Shown: positions 33,480 through 44,304, counted from the first letter of the stretch. The stretch: DNA of 64,000 nucleotides from Bacteroidota bacterium (GCA_029560875.1 JAKQKB010000081.1:1-64000); one strand, 5' to 3'. The notes: generated by a model not told the origin, from the letters alone. Made by a program: numbers and translations.

Positions 33480-34994
33480 CTATATTCTTTGTAAATTCTT
33501 TTTTAAACCGTAGGTTTTCCAGTTATCGCAACTTTGCGTTACGGTAAAGTCGCTCATAGCAACTTTTTCCATCTTAGTGATGTAATCGAAATAGGTTGCT
33601 ATTACAGCCATATCCTCGAATATTTGACCACCACGAGGTGCCTCGGACATCAACTCATCCATATGCTCATCGATAAAGTGAGTGTTGTAAATACCGTTTC
33701 GGAAATCGGCATTATCCATTATGCGCTCAAGAAAACGAATCGATGTTTTAACCCCAGTAATTTTGTACTCATAAAGAGCACGTTTCATCCGGGTTATAGC
33801 CTCCTCGCGGGTACGTCCCCATGAGATTAACTTAGTAATCATTGGGTCGTAGTAGATTGGAATTTCGTAGCCCTCGTAAACATAACCATCGGTTCTAATT
33901 CCCAGTCCGTTCGGTTCACTGATGTGGCGTATTAACCCAGGCGATGGCATAAAGCCATTAAATGGGTCTTCGGCTGATACACGGCACTCAATGGCATGAC
34001 CGTGCTGAAAAACTTCCTCCTGTTTAAACGACAAAGGTTGATTTGATGCAATACGTATTTGCTCCTTCACCAAATCGATACCCGTTACACGCTCGGTAAT
34101 AGGGTGCTCAACCTGAAGGCGAGTATTCATCTCAAGGAAGTAGAAGTTCCGATTTGCATCAACCAAAAACTCTATGGTTCCTGCACCAAAGTATTCAACA
34201 GCTTGCGCAGCCTTTACTGCAGCCTCACCCATTTGCTGACGCAACTCGGGAGTAATAAATGGCGATGGAGTTTCCTCAATCATCTTTTGGTGACGACGCT
34301 GTATTGAGCATTCCCGCTCAAAAAGATGAACGGTATTACCAAACTTGTCGGCCAAAATCTGAAACTCGATATGGTGTGGATGCTCCACGTATTTCTCAAT
34401 GTAAACTGTATCATCACCAAAGGATGATAAAGCCTCGGACTGTGCCATTTTAAGAGCCGAAATCAAATCGGACTCCTTGCGCACCAAGCGCATACCCTTT
34501 CCGCCACCACCGGCAGAAGCTTTAATGATAATTGGCAAGCCTATTTCGCTGACAATCTTACGAACAGCATCGGCATCAACTACCTTCTGCTGAGTTCCAG
34601 GAACAACAGGAACACCTGCTGCAATCATAGTTTGACGGGCGGTAATTTTATCGCCCATTGTTGTTATTGCATTTGGGTCAGGGCCAATAAAAATAAGCCC
34701 AGCAGCCAAACATTTTCGAGCAAACTCAGCATTCTCCGATAGAAACCCGTAACCAGGATGGATTGCATCGGCTCCGCACTTAAGTGCGGTTTCAATAATC
34801 TTGTCGCCATTAAGGTAACTTTCCCTGGAAGGTGAAGGTCCAATGTGGTATGCCTCATCGGCATAACGAACGTGCTTTGCACGGCGGTCGGAATCGGAAT
34901 AAACAGCCACGGAAAGAATTCCCATCTCGCGGCACGACCTTATAACCCGGACGGCAATCTCGCCCCGGTTAGCAATCAAAACTTTTTTAATCAT
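33480..34994 (-). CDS. accC: Biotin carboxylase subunit of acyl-CoA carboxylase
   Basis: The 504-residue ATP-grasp enzyme carboxylates biotin with bicarbonate. Visible motifs are KVLIANRGEIAVRVIRSCRE at the start, the glycine-rich ATP loop KASAGGGGKGMR, ECSIQRRHQK and the catalytic EMNTRLQVEHPITE. It is slightly longer than E. coli AccC at the C-terminus, as in propionyl-CoA carboxylase alpha chains. It is the first gene of the operon that continues with the carrier and carboxyltransferase. Whether the complex acts on acetyl-CoA or propionyl-CoA cannot be decided from sequence alone; the organisation favours propionyl-CoA. Confidence 0.93.
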   Translation of the reverse strand: MIKKVLIANRGEIAVRVIRSCREMGILSVAVYSDSDRRAKHVRYADEAYHIGPSPSRESYLNGDKIIETALKCGADAIHPGYGFLSENAEFARKCLAAGLIFIGPDPNAITTMGDKITARQTMIAAGVPVVPGTQQKVVDADAVRKIVSEIGLPIIIKASAGGGGKGMRLVRKESDLISALKMAQSEALSSFGDDTVYIEKYVEHPHHIEFQILADKFGNTVHLFERECSIQRRHQKMIEETPSPFITPELRQQMGEAAVKAAQAVEYFGAGTIEFLVDANRNFYFLEMNTRLQVEHPITERVTGIDLVKEQIRIASNQPLSFKQEEVFQHGHAIECRVSAEDPFNGFMPSPGLIRHISEPNGLGIRTDGYVYEGYEIPIYYDPMITKLISWGRTREEAITRMKRALYEYKITGVKTSIRFLERIMDNADFRNGIYNTHFIDEHMDELMSEAPRGGQIFEDMAVIATYFDYITKMEKVAMSDFTVTQSCDNWKTYGLKKNLQRI

Positions 34995-35164
34995 TTTGTC
35001 CCAAATAAGAATCCGGGGTCAAAGGTAAGTAATTTTTTATGCTATAAAACATATGTTTATAATTTTTATGTTTTTTAGCAGTGTTTTTTGACATAAATGT
35101 GCTTATCGCAAACGATTTAGATAAACATGTTTGGGTGTAAAAAAAATGTAGTGAAACATGAAAT

Positions 35165-35247
35165 GTTAAACGTGAAACGAAACAAGGAATTAGGCCTTTT
35201 CGAAAAACAATAAGATATTCCTAATCAATTAAAGTTTCACGTTTAAC
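35165..35247. repeat. Long inverted repeat downstream of mutS
   Basis: GTTAAACGTGAAAC (35165-35178) and GTTTCACGTTTAAC (35234-35247) are perfect 14-bp complements around a 55-nt loop. The same 14-mer is at 3880-3893. It may act as terminator or mRNA end for mutS, or be a mobile intergenic repeat. Confidence 0.55.
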
Positions 35248-35257
35248 GCAAAAAGAA

Positions 35258-37879
35258 TTAAAGTCCTGTAAGTCTCTTGATATCGTTCAACTTGTTAAGC
35301 GCATCAATAGGAGTAAGATTGTTGATATCAATATTTTTTATCTGGTCGCGAATTTGCTTAAGCACAGGGTCTTCCAACTGGAATATGCTTAACTGGTAAC
35401 CTTCCCTATTTGTGCCCAAATCGGCAACTGGCTTTTGAAGCGACTGGCGCTCTTGCGATTTTTCAAGTTCAACCAATATCTCGTTGGCACGTTTAATAAC
35501 ACTTGGAGGCATCCCAGCCATCCGCGCTACGTGAATACCAAAACTGTGCTCGCTACCGCCACGCACCAATTTCCGAAGGAAAATAACAGTATTATCGAGT
35601 TCCTTTATGGATACATTGTAGTTCTTAACACGGTTAAAAGTTGATTCCATCTCGTTTAATTCGTGGTAGTGCGTTGCAAACAGTGTTTTAGCCCTCGAAT
35701 TTGGATGCTCGTGCAAATACTCCACAATTGCCCAAGCAATTGAAATTCCATCGTATGTTGATGTTCCACGGCCAATCTCGTCGAGAAGAATTAAACTCCT
35801 ATTAGAAAGGTTATTCAAAATGCTAGCTGCTTCCTGCATCTCAACCATAAAGGTTGATTCGCCCTGCGAAAGGTTATCGGAAGCACCAACGCGGGTAAAA
35901 ATCTTATCGACAACGCCAATTTTTGCAGCTTGCGCTGGAACAAACGAACCAATTTGTGCCATCAGCACAATTAATGCAGTTTGGCGTAACAAAGCCGATT
36001 TACCGGCCATGTTTGGACCGGTGATAATTATTATTTGCTGCTCAGAAGAGTCCAGATAAACATCGTTGGCTATATACTCGTTCCCTGCAGGAAGCATACG
36101 TTCAATTACAGGATGTCGTCCTAGTTTGATATCTAATGTTTCGTCTTGGTTAACAGTTGGTTTGGAGTACTTAAACTGGTCGGCACATAAAGCAAACGAA
36201 AGCAAGCAATCTATTTGAGCTACTAAAAATGCATTTAACTGAATTGATGCAACATACTCACCCAAACTATGAACTAAATTTTGATAAAGAGCCTGTTCAA
36301 TTTCAACAACCTTTTCCTCGGCACCGAGAATCTTCTCCTCGTACTCCTTTAACTCCTGAGTGATATAACGCTCAGCAGACACCAAAGTTTGCTTACGAAT
36401 CCAATCCTGCGGAACCTTATCCTTATGCGTATTGCGAACCTCGATATAATAACCAAAAACGTTATTGAAACTCACTTTTAGCGAAGGAATTCCTGTACGC
36501 TCGGCCTCACGTTGCTGAAGGTCAACAAGATAATCCTTCCCTGTGGTCATAATATCACGCAACTCGTCCAGCTCTTGGCTGAATCCACGTGCAATAACAT
36601 TACCCTTGTTTAACTGCATTGGAGGGTCAGGCACAATCTCCCGTTCAATTCTGTCCCTAATTCTTGGGCAAAGGTTAATCTGCTCGCCAATTCGGAGTAA
36701 AGTTGTTTCGTTAGAGTTCTCACAAACCTCTTTAACATCAACAAGCAAGGTTAACGCATTCTTGAGTTGAATTAACTCCCGTGGAGTAATTCTTCCTACA
36801 GCAGCCTTGGATATTATACGTTCGATATCGCCAATATCGCGGATTTTATCCACCATCAAATCGCGAACATCGGGATACTGAGTAAAGTACTCCACAACGT
36901 TAAGTCTATCGTTTATAGCATCAATATCCTTTAATGGCAAAGCCACCCAGCGCTTAAGCAAGCGGCCTCCCATAGGCGATGAGGTTTTATCTATTACCTC
37001 AATGAATGTTCGTGCATTATCGTTGATAGATGTAAACAGCTCCAGATTCCTTGCAGTAAACCTATCAATCCAAACGTATTTATCCTCATCGATTCTGGAG
37101 ATATTGGAGATATGGCCAACCTGATGGTGCTGGGTTATATCTAAGTAGTAAAGAATTGCACCCGCAGAGATTATACCTAGCGTAAGATTATCGACGCCAA
37201 AACCTTTCAACGACTGCGTTTTGAAATGATTCAGTAACTTTTCGCGAGCTGCATCGGCATTGAAAGCCCACTCATCGAGTTTAGTAGTATAGTGTTTTGT
37301 ACCGAAATGCTCAATAAAATCGCGTTGCTTAACTCGCTCAACTAATACTTCCTTAGGTTTGAAGTTGTTGAGCAGTTTGTCGATGTACTCAATGCTACCC
37401 TCGGATGTATAAAACTCGCCTGTTGAAATATCGAGGAACGAAACACCGGCTAATTTTTTATCGAGAAAAACACAAGCTAAAAAGTTATTTTCCTTGCGCT
37501 CAAGAACGTTATCGTTGTATGATACACCAGGTGTTACAAGCTCAGTAATACCCCGCTTAACAATGGTTTTAGTTTTCTTGGGATCCTCGAGTTGTTCGCA
37601 AATTGCAACACGTTGACCTGCACGTACAAGCTTTGGCAAATATGTGTCCAAAGCATGGTGAGGAAAGCCTGCCAACTCTACATATTGAGCAGCACCATTA
37701 GCCCGACGAGTTAAAGTGATACCTAAAATCTCGGACGCTTTAATGGCATCCTCGCCAAATGTTTCGTAGAAATCGCCAACACGAAAGAGTAAAATAGCAT
37801 CGGGATGTTGACGCTTGATGCTCAGGTACTGCTTCATCAGTGGGGTTTCCACAATATTAATATCACTTTGCTCGCTCAC
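35258..37879 (-). CDS. mutS: DNA mismatch repair protein MutS
   Basis: The 873-residue protein is a full-length MutS. The N-terminal mismatch-binding domain carries [14 protein letters not shown] (the Phe-x-Glu wedge), followed by connector, lever and clamp domains. The ATPase has Walker [16 protein letters not shown], Walker [17 protein letters not shown] and a conserved [10 protein letters not shown]-terminal helix-turn-helix dimerisation segment follows. It recognises mispaired bases and recruits MutL. It is transcribed alone. Confidence 0.97.
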   Translation of the reverse strand: MSEQSDINIVETPLMKQYLSIKRQHPDAILLFRVGDFYETFGEDAIKASEILGITLTRRANGAAQYVELAGFPHHALDTYLPKLVRAGQRVAICEQLEDPKKTKTIVKRGITELVTPGVSYNDNVLERKENNFLACVFLDKKLAGVSFLDISTGEFYTSEGSIEYIDKLLNNFKPKEVLVERVKQRDFIEHFGTKHYTTKLDEWAFNADAAREKLLNHFKTQSLKGFGVDNLTLGIISAGAILYYLDITQHHQVGHISNISRIDEDKYVWIDRFTARNLELFTSINDNARTFIEVIDKTSSPMGGRLLKRWVALPLKDIDAINDRLNVVEYFTQYPDVRDLMVDKIRDIGDIERIISKAAVGRITPRELIQLKNALTLLVDVKEVCENSNETTLLRIGEQINLCPRIRDRIEREIVPDPPMQLNKGNVIARGFSQELDELRDIMTTGKDYLVDLQQREAERTGIPSLKVSFNNVFGYYIEVRNTHKDKVPQDWIRKQTLVSAERYITQELKEYEEKILGAEEKVVEIEQALYQNLVHSLGEYVASIQLNAFLVAQIDCLLSFALCADQFKYSKPTVNQDETLDIKLGRHPVIERMLPAGNEYIANDVYLDSSEQQIIIITGPNMAGKSALLRQTALIVLMAQIGSFVPAQAAKIGVVDKIFTRVGASDNLSQGESTFMVEMQEAASILNNLSNRSLILLDEIGRGTSTYDGISIAWAIVEYLHEHPNSRAKTLFATHYHELNEMESTFNRVKNYNVSIKELDNTVIFLRKLVRGGSEHSFGIHVARMAGMPPSVIKRANEILVELEKSQERQSLQKPVADLGTNREGYQLSIFQLEDPVLKQIRDQIKNIDINNLTPIDALNKLNDIKRLTGL

Positions 37880-38151
37880 TTTTCAAAACTCTAGATTAAA
37901 GATTTTCAGACCTTAGATAAATATTGAATTGACAAAATTATCAATAATAACCAAAGTGTTTGTTTGAATAACAAAGATTTAGCTAACAACTTAATAAGAG
38001 CAGTAGAACTTCAATAAGTGCAAATAAAACTTGGTTGTTATATGAATAACAACAACTCAAAAACTGATTCTCAGAGCGTTAATTCAACGTTCGTTTAGCT
38101 AATAAACGTAAAAAAGAGTTAAAATCGTCGAAAAACATAAAAATTTAACAC

Positions 38152-38392
38152 TTTGTACATAAACGAATGGGTACTTTTGTCGTCTATTACAAAAAAGAAA
38201 ACCCCGACTCGTCACAGTCAGGGAATTCATAGGTTCAGGTATTAGTTTAGATTGGAAAATAGTGCTGTAAATTTAAAGATTTTCAACAAAAATCACAAGC
38301 AAGTTTTAGGTTTCAATAGAGGTTACCAAAAATAATTCAATCTAAAACGAAATACAGAGCCGCAAAGGACAGGTGAAAGCCTGTCCTTTTTT
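38152..38392 (+). ncRNA. Candidate structured small RNA between mutS and the antiporter gene
   Basis: A promoter-like pair TTTG (38152-38155) and TACTTTTG (38172-38179) is followed by about 200 nt without a reading frame and a strong plus-strand terminator at 38367-38392. The putative transcript (about 38187-38392) can form a 5' hairpin (CCCCGACT with AGTCAGGG, one mismatch, near 38205-38223) and a long closing helix: GTATT (38239-38243) and TTTAGATTG (38246-38254) pair with CAATCTAAA (38338-38346) and AATAC (38351-38355). An inner GAAAAT/ATTTTC hairpin lies inside. The elongated shape recalls 6S-like RNAs, but I recognise no known family. The 16-nt promoter spacing is short. It sits in a 511-bp gap that otherwise holds nothing. 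Confidence 0.5.
38367..38392 (+). terminator. Plus-strand terminator of the candidate small RNA
   Basis: GGACAGG / CCTGTCC with a TGAAAG loop and six T. The T run is on the plus strand, so it does not primarily serve the minus-strand antiporter gene, whose stop codon it touches. Confidence 0.8.
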
Positions 38393-39884
38393 ATTCATGA
38401 ATGCCCATATTTTTTAATGTTTCCATTAATACTTCATGGTCGTCGGTAATAATTAGCAACTTATCATCCTCGCACAAGACAGTTGTTCCAGTAGGAATAA
38501 AAAATTTATTATTGCGCTTAACCATTACTGCCAAGGTTTTTTCGGGTAAAGGAAGATCCATTAAACGATATCCATTAGACAAGGATTGGGCGTTAAGGGT
38601 TATTTCAGTTGCAACAGATTTAATCTCATCGGAAAACTCCACATCGAAACTCTCCAGAGCTTTTACTTTTTTTCTTCTATCGACTAACTTGAGCAGTGCT
38701 GCCATACGTGGCAATGTAGTTCCCTGAATTAAAAGCGAAACCAGAGTGCAGAAGAATACTATGTTGAATATTAATCGTGCGTGGGGAACTTCAGCATCAA
38801 GAGCTATAATTGCAAAAATAATTGGAACTGCTCCACGCAATCCTACCCATGAAACAAAAACCTTATCCTTGACTGGCATTTTACGAAAAGGCAAAAGCGA
38901 TATAAAAACACCCAATGGGCGTGTAATAAATATCATTACCAAACTGATTATTAAACCAGGAATTATTATTGGAACTAACTCGTGGGGATTTACCAATAAC
39001 CCAAGCGTAAGGAACATTAACAACTGGCTAAGCCATGCTAGACCATCGAAGAAATTAAGCGATGAGCGTTTATGAATGAACCTTGAATTGCCTATAACTA
39101 ATCCAGAAATGTAAACAGCCAAGTAGGCGTTTCCTTTTAAAAAATAAACTGAGGAAAAAATAAATAGACATATAGTTAATAGCAATATGGGATAAAGCGA
39201 ATTATTATCAATTTTAATATTATTTGCCACATAAACAGCCAATTTTCCTAATAAAACACCTAGCAAAGCACCAATAGCCAACTGTAACAGCAACATACCT
39301 ATTGCAATGCCATAATTTGGTGTACTACCCATCTTTATTAACTCAATCAACGTGATTGTCAAGACATAAGCCATGGGGTCGTTACTTCCGCTCTCTAGCT
39401 CTAACATTGGCCTTAGATTATTTTTAAGGTATAATCCTTTGGAACGAAGTATGGAAAAAACGGAAGCCGAATCGGTGGATGACATTGTTGAAGCCAACAA
39501 CAGAGCGGTAATAAAACCAATCCCTGCCGAACTATAGGTCATTCCTAAAATCCACCATATGAAAAGTCCTGTAAAAAGTGCCGTTAACAATACACCTAAC
39601 GTTGCCAATAACACACCCTGATACATAACCGGCTTAATTTCCGAGATTTTAGTATCCAATCCCCCTGAAAAAAGAATTATACTAAGGGCTATTGTTCCAA
39701 CTACTTGTGTTGCATGAATATTCTCGAACTGAATTCCCAACCCATCACTACCGCTCAACATCCCAACAGTTAAAAAAAGGAGTAAAGCAGGTACTCCAAA
39801 TTTATAACCAGCCTTACTTGCGATAAGACTCAAGAAAAAAAGTACCGAAATTGCTAACAAAACTAGCTCGATTGTAATCTCCAT
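38391..39884 (-). CDS. Potassium/proton antiporter (CPA1, NhaP2-like) with RCK-C domain
   Basis: The 497-residue membrane protein has about 12-13 transmembrane segments (residues 1-390), with conserved SGGLDTKISEIKP and ASTMSSTDSASVFSIL and SGSNDPMAYVLT segments typical of NhaP2-type exchangers. The C-terminal 90 residues form a TrkA-C/RCK-C ligand-binding domain (GYRLMDLPLPEKTLAVMVKR). It exchanges cytosolic K+ for external H+ in the inner membrane. It is a single gene. Confidence 0.9.
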   Translation of the reverse strand: MEITIELVLLAISVLFFLSLIASKAGYKFGVPALLLFLTVGMLSGSDGLGIQFENIHATQVVGTIALSIILFSGGLDTKISEIKPVMYQGVLLATLGVLLTALFTGLFIWWILGMTYSSAGIGFITALLLASTMSSTDSASVFSILRSKGLYLKNNLRPMLELESGSNDPMAYVLTITLIELIKMGSTPNYGIAIGMLLLQLAIGALLGVLLGKLAVYVANNIKIDNNSLYPILLLTICLFIFSSVYFLKGNAYLAVYISGLVIGNSRFIHKRSSLNFFDGLAWLSQLLMFLTLGLLVNPHELVPIIIPGLIISLVMIFITRPLGVFISLLPFRKMPVKDKVFVSWVGLRGAVPIIFAIIALDAEVPHARLIFNIVFFCTLVSLLIQGTTLPRMAALLKLVDRRKKVKALESFDVEFSDEIKSVATEITLNAQSLSNGYRLMDLPLPEKTLAVMVKRNNKFFIPTGTTVLCEDDKLLIITDDHEVLMETLKNMGIHE

Positions 39885-39949
39885 GTTTTAAATTGATTTA
39901 TCCGCAAGATAATAAAAATGAACCGTTCCTGAAATGGCTTATTTAAAAC

Positions 39950-39982
39950 AAGAGAGGCTCAACCATCGGTTGAGCCTCTCTT
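39950..39982 (-). terminator. Strong hairpin terminator after secDF
   Basis: A 15-bp perfect stem (AAGAGAGGCTCAACC / GGTTGAGCCTCTCTT) with a 3-nt loop, 17 nt after the secDF stop codon and before the antiporter gene. Confidence 0.85.
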
Positions 39983-39999
39983 ATATTATCAAAAATAAA

Positions 40000-42993
40000 T
40001 TATTTCTTTCTTGCTTTTCTCTTCTCCCACCACTGCTCAATATCGTAAGCTAGTGGTGTAGCAACAAATACCGAAGAGTAAGTACCAACGCCAATACCCA
40101 TAATCAAGGCAAAGATAAATCCACGGATAACCTCACCACCAAAGAAGAAAATAGGAATTAATACAACCAATGTGGAGAACGATGTTGAGAATGTACGGCT
40201 CAAAGTATCGTTAATAGCATTGTTTATATTATCTCTTCTTGAGTGTTTAGGGTGTAGTTTTGTGTACTCACGAATACGGTCGAAGATAATTACGGTATCG
40301 TTAATTGAGTAACCAATAATTGTAAGAATTGCCGCAATAAACGATTGGTCAACTTCAAGACCAAAAGGAACTCTGAAGTATAGTATTGAGAATAATCCAA
40401 TAGTAAATATTGCATCGTGAGCCAATGATGCTACCGCTCCAGCACTGTAACTCCAGTAACGGAAACGAACTAAGATATAAAGGAAGATTGCAAATAGAGC
40501 AGCTATAACCGCAATAAATGCATCCCTCTTAATGTCTTGTGCAATAGTTGGTCCTACCTTAATAGAACTTTGCTTAAAGTTGTTTTGGAAATCGTTGAAA
40601 GTTACATCGCTTGACATGAATGGCTTTGACCCAGCGTACATTAAAGAGTCAACCTCGCCATCCACAGTTGGATCGGTTGAAGCAATTTTATACTTGGTTG
40701 TAACTTTCACCTGATTTGCAGAACCAATGGTTTTAACCTCAGGAGCCTCGCCACCAAACACAGCTTTCATTTGGTTAGCAACCTCAACGGTAGTTACTGG
40801 TTTTTCGTAACGGATAATATACGAGCGACCTCCAACGAAATCGATACCAGGGTTCAATCCTCTAATAGCCAACGATGAAAATGCAACTACAATTACAGCA
40901 ATAGAGAAGATATAACCATACTTTCTGATACCGATAAAGTCAATCTTTAATCCACGGAAGGCATTCTCAGTAAACTTGGTAGAGAATGTTAAAGTCATAT
41001 TACGTTTCTCCATCCATAGAATAATTAAACGGGTAATGAAAATACCTGTAAATAATGTTGTAAGAATACCAATTACAAGAGTTGTAGCAAAACCACGGAT
41101 TGGTCCAGAACCGAAGATGTAAAGAATTACCCCAGTTAGAAGAGTTGTAACGTTACCGTCGATAATCGCAGATAATGCATTGCTGAAACCCTCCTTAATT
41201 GCAAGGCTTAAACCTTTACCAGACCTTATCTCCTCACGTATACGTTCAAAAATAAGCACGTTGGCATCCACTGCCATACCCATTGTAAGAACAATACCAG
41301 CAATACCAGGTAATGTTAGAGTTGCTCCAAACGATGCTAAAATACCCATCATAAAAAATAGGTTAATCAGCAAAACAATATCGGCAACTAAACCTGCTCT
41401 ACGGCTATAGTAGAACAACATATAAATAAGTACCACAATAAACGAGGCAAGGAATGAGTTCATACCCGAGTTGATAGCTTCCTTGCCAAGTGAAGGGCCT
41501 ACTAACTCTTCCTTAATAATATGAGCAGGAGCAGGAAGTTTACCTGATTTAAGAACGTTTGCTAAGTCTTTTGCCTCATTAATGGTGAAATCGCCTGTAA
41601 TTTGTGAACGGCCACCTTTTATCTCAGTCTGTACCCTTGGATAAGAGTAAACGGAGTTATCGAGAACAATTGCAATACACTTTCCAATATTTTCGCCAGT
41701 TAAGCGAGCCCAAATCCTAGCACCCTCTGCATCCATACCCATATCAACCTCGGCAGTTCCTTTTTGGTCGCCAAATGCATCGCGAGCATCGGTAATGGCA
41801 CCACCATCCAACGGAGCTTTTCCTTCACGGCTAGTTAATTTGATAGCAATAAGTTCATACATGCTTTCGGTCTGATCCCATTTTGGAGATTTAACGCCCC
41901 ATAAGAATTTCACATCACCAGGGAAAAGAGCACGAATTTGTTCCATAGCAAGAATTTCGTTAATTCTTGCGGTATCCTTATGATGAGCCATACCTACCAT
42001 TGGACCAACAGAAGGCTGATTTTGCATGTTTAAGTTAGGACGGAGCAAGGAGAAAAGAGGAAATTTCTTTGCCATATCTGCATTTGCGATATCGGCAGAA
42101 TCCTTGGTTTCGCTTTGTTGAAGTTTATTGAGTAAGTCTTCGTTTGTGCTATCTTTCGTTGCTGTTAACTCTGTTGCAGCTTTAGTTTCTTCAGCAGGAG
42201 CCATTGCGGCTTGAATCTCAACTAATTTATTGTTAGCAGCAATAAAACTTGGATAAACATCAGTAAACTCATAAGTTTCCCAAAACTCCAAACTGGCTGT
42301 TCCTTGTAGCAGTTTACGAACACGCTCTGGCTCTTTTACCCCTGGTAATTCAATTACAATTAAACCAGAGTTCTCCATACGCTGAATGTTTGGTTGTGCT
42401 ACACCAAACTTATCGATACGATTACGAAGAATGTTGAACGAGTTATCGATAGCCCCTTCAGCTTCTTCCTTTAGAACTTTTAGAACATCCTCATTTGAAG
42501 AGTCAAAGTTAACTCGACCACGAAGATCTTGAGTGCTAAAAATTGAGGCAAGTTTTGCATTTGGAGCAACCTGTTGGAATGCTTTGCCAAACTTATCGAT
42601 AAAGTGCTCGTTACCGGGCATCTTCATCGCAACATCCATTGCCTTTACAAAGGATGAATCCTTGCTATTGTTTGAAAGTGCACGCACAAGGTCGGTAACC
42701 GAAACCTCAAGCATAACGTTCATACCGCCTTTAAGGTCCAAACCTAAGTTGATTTCGCGTTCCTTACACTCTTTGTAAGTGTATTTGCGCACCCAAAGGA
42801 AATTATACACAGTTTCTGTTGAAACTGAATCGAGGTAGTGACTTTCCTTCTTTTTATCTACATCACTGCCAACCAAAGCATACTCTCTAGCTTTCTTCTC
42901 TACCCTTTTGGTAACCAAAGTAAACGAAAGCTGAAAAACGCAAACTAGCGCTAATGCAATGGCAATAAACCGTATCGCACCTTTATTCTGCAT
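40000..42993 (-). CDS. secDF: Fused protein translocase subunit SecDF
   Basis: At 997 residues, SecD and SecF are joined in one chain, the usual form in Bacteroidota. The SecD half has the LGLDLKGGMNVMLEVSVTDL signature after the first membrane helix, a large periplasmic P1 domain, and the D5-type segment TMGMAVDANVLIFERIREE. The SecF half has LNPGIDFVGGRSY and later SINDTVIIFDRIREY. It uses the proton gradient to pull exported proteins out of SecYEG. It is a single gene with a strong terminator. Confidence 0.97.
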   Translation of the reverse strand: MQNKGAIRFIAIALALVCVFQLSFTLVTKRVEKKAREYALVGSDVDKKKESHYLDSVSTETVYNFLWVRKYTYKECKEREINLGLDLKGGMNVMLEVSVTDLVRALSNNSKDSSFVKAMDVAMKMPGNEHFIDKFGKAFQQVAPNAKLASIFSTQDLRGRVNFDSSNEDVLKVLKEEAEGAIDNSFNILRNRIDKFGVAQPNIQRMENSGLIVIELPGVKEPERVRKLLQGTASLEFWETYEFTDVYPSFIAANNKLVEIQAAMAPAEETKAATELTATKDSTNEDLLNKLQQSETKDSADIANADMAKKFPLFSLLRPNLNMQNQPSVGPMVGMAHHKDTARINEILAMEQIRALFPGDVKFLWGVKSPKWDQTESMYELIAIKLTSREGKAPLDGGAITDARDAFGDQKGTAEVDMGMDAEGARIWARLTGENIGKCIAIVLDNSVYSYPRVQTEIKGGRSQITGDFTINEAKDLANVLKSGKLPAPAHIIKEELVGPSLGKEAINSGMNSFLASFIVVLIYMLFYYSRRAGLVADIVLLINLFFMMGILASFGATLTLPGIAGIVLTMGMAVDANVLIFERIREEIRSGKGLSLAIKEGFSNALSAIIDGNVTTLLTGVILYIFGSGPIRGFATTLVIGILTTLFTGIFITRLIILWMEKRNMTLTFSTKFTENAFRGLKIDFIGIRKYGYIFSIAVIVVAFSSLAIRGLNPGIDFVGGRSYIIRYEKPVTTVEVANQMKAVFGGEAPEVKTIGSANQVKVTTKYKIASTDPTVDGEVDSLMYAGSKPFMSSDVTFNDFQNNFKQSSIKVGPTIAQDIKRDAFIAVIAALFAIFLYILVRFRYWSYSAGAVASLAHDAIFTIGLFSILYFRVPFGLEVDQSFIAAILTIIGYSINDTVIIFDRIREYTKLHPKHSRRDNINNAINDTLSRTFSTSFSTLVVLIPIFFFGGEVIRGFIFALIMGIGVGTYSSVFVATPLAYDIEQWWEKRKARKK

Positions 42994-43145
42994 TGTTTAA
43001 AATATTTAATAATTTGAAAATTTGCTTGTTTCCGAAAATATCGGGCAAATATATTACTTTTTTTGAGAAATAATCAAGTTTATTACAACCGCCCGATTTT
43101 TGATTGAAGATTATACGTATGCTAAAGCTAATTCACTGTGTTTTA

Positions 43146-43574
43146 TCAATTTCGATTTTGCTCCAGAATGAAAATTTTTTTCGACCTAAAATTAATAGTC
43201 GATACGTTTTGAACCAAAAAATCGCAGCCTAACAAACCAGCAACATTGAAACCTGTTATGCTTTTGTAGAGTTCACGTAACGATGAAAGGTCGGCTAATG
43301 CTATAGGGAAATCCTTAAACTTAACACCTACAACTATCAAACTGGGAATTGATGCCAGCTCTATGTTCACATTATCGGACATAAATCCAACAGCAACAGT
43401 CTCGGAGATGCCTTCTATCCTTTGACCTGAATCATAGATTTTGTCAAAAACAGAGCGCGATGCACCAGAATCGACAATCAATTTCACAGGCTCGCCATTA
43501 ATGGTTGCATCAACCAGTATATGGTAACTCTCTGGCTCTAACTCAACCAACTCAAATGGAATAGACTTTGGCAT
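43146..43574 (-). CDS. Retropepsin-like aspartic protease
   Basis: The 142-residue cytosolic protein has a single catalytic motif KLIVDSGASRSVFD (DSG type) and the second hydrophobic-Gly motif AGLLGCDFL. It has the size of one monomer of a dimeric retropepsin-fold protease. There is no signal peptide. Substrate and role are unknown. A gap of about 290 bp on its upstream side (43575-43862) holds no gene; I see no promoter there that I trust. Confidence 0.8.
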   Translation of the reverse strand: MPKSIPFELVELEPESYHILVDATINGEPVKLIVDSGASRSVFDKIYDSGQRIEGISETVAVGFMSDNVNIELASIPSLIVVGVKFKDFPIALADLSSLRELYKSITGFNVAGLLGCDFLVQNVSTINFRSKKIFILEQNRN

Positions 43575-43862
43575 CAGCTTTATAGCTTATAGATTTGTAA
43601 ATGAACAAGCCAAAAGTATGCTAATAAAGCGAATTGGACAAACTGATGTAAGACTATTCCAATCTTTAAGATTAATTTATCCACCTAACAATCATCAGTT
43701 CGAAATTGGAATCTACTTAAAAAACAATAACAAACGTAATGATTAAATTATGTACAACAGCCTACCGGTTGGCAGGTTTATTCAATACGAACAAGTTGAA
43801 AAAAGTCAGATTTGAATAACCTTAAAATAAATCACTTACAATTACAAGCAGACTAATAGTTA

Positions 43863-44237
43863 TCAAATGTTTTTTTTATGAACTAGCAGTCCTTCAACCT
43901 TATTAATTAGATTGGTAGAGTTGAAAGGCTTTATAAGGTAATCGCTAGCCCCTAGTTCCATTGCTTTTCCTATGCTCTCGTAATCCGCACGGGCCGAAAC
44001 GATAAGAACAGGGAAGGTAAATGGTTTCTCAAGTTTATCGAGCAAAACAAAACCATCCATTACTGGCATCATAATATCAAGTATTAACAGGTCTGGTTTT
44101 TGCTTTTTAAGTTCAGCCAAAGCCTCCTGCCCATTAGACACAAATTTCAATTCGTAGCCATAATCACACAATACAGTCTGAATTAAGAGCTGGATAATCC
44201 GTGAATCCTCTACTAAAAGAATTTTTTTCGATTCCAT
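43863..44237 (-). CDS. Single-domain response regulator
   Basis: The 124-residue product from the ATG at 44237 is a bare receiver domain. It has acidic residues in LLVEDSR, the phosphoacceptor Asp in LLILDIMMPVMDG, the Thr/Ser site in VLIVSARAD and the Lys in YLIKPF. No output domain is present, so it may act by protein contact. It is the last gene of a cluster with a REC-PAS-LuxR regulator and a histidine kinase on the same strand. Confidence 0.92.
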   Translation of the reverse strand: MESKKILLVEDSRIIQLLIQTVLCDYGYELKFVSNGQEALAELKKQKPDLLILDIMMPVMDGFVLLDKLEKPFTFPVLIVSARADYESIGKAMELGASDYLIKPFNSTNLINKVEGLLVHKKNI

Positions 44238-44304
44238 AAAAAGCAATTAACGTTCAAAATTAAGAAACGAACAAAAAAGGTAATAGAGTATTTTCACCTA
44301 ATTT

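Noticed and set aside
31283-34994. Sodium-pumping methylmalonyl-CoA decarboxylase
   Set aside because: A biotin carboxylase subunit is present and no membrane beta subunit is nearby, which indicates an ATP-dependent carboxylase instead.
43575-43862. Gene-free gap beside the retropepsin-like gene, considered as a small RNA
   Set aside because: A weak CCTACCGG/TTGGCAGG stem is seen but no promoter and no terminator, so there is no basis for a call.
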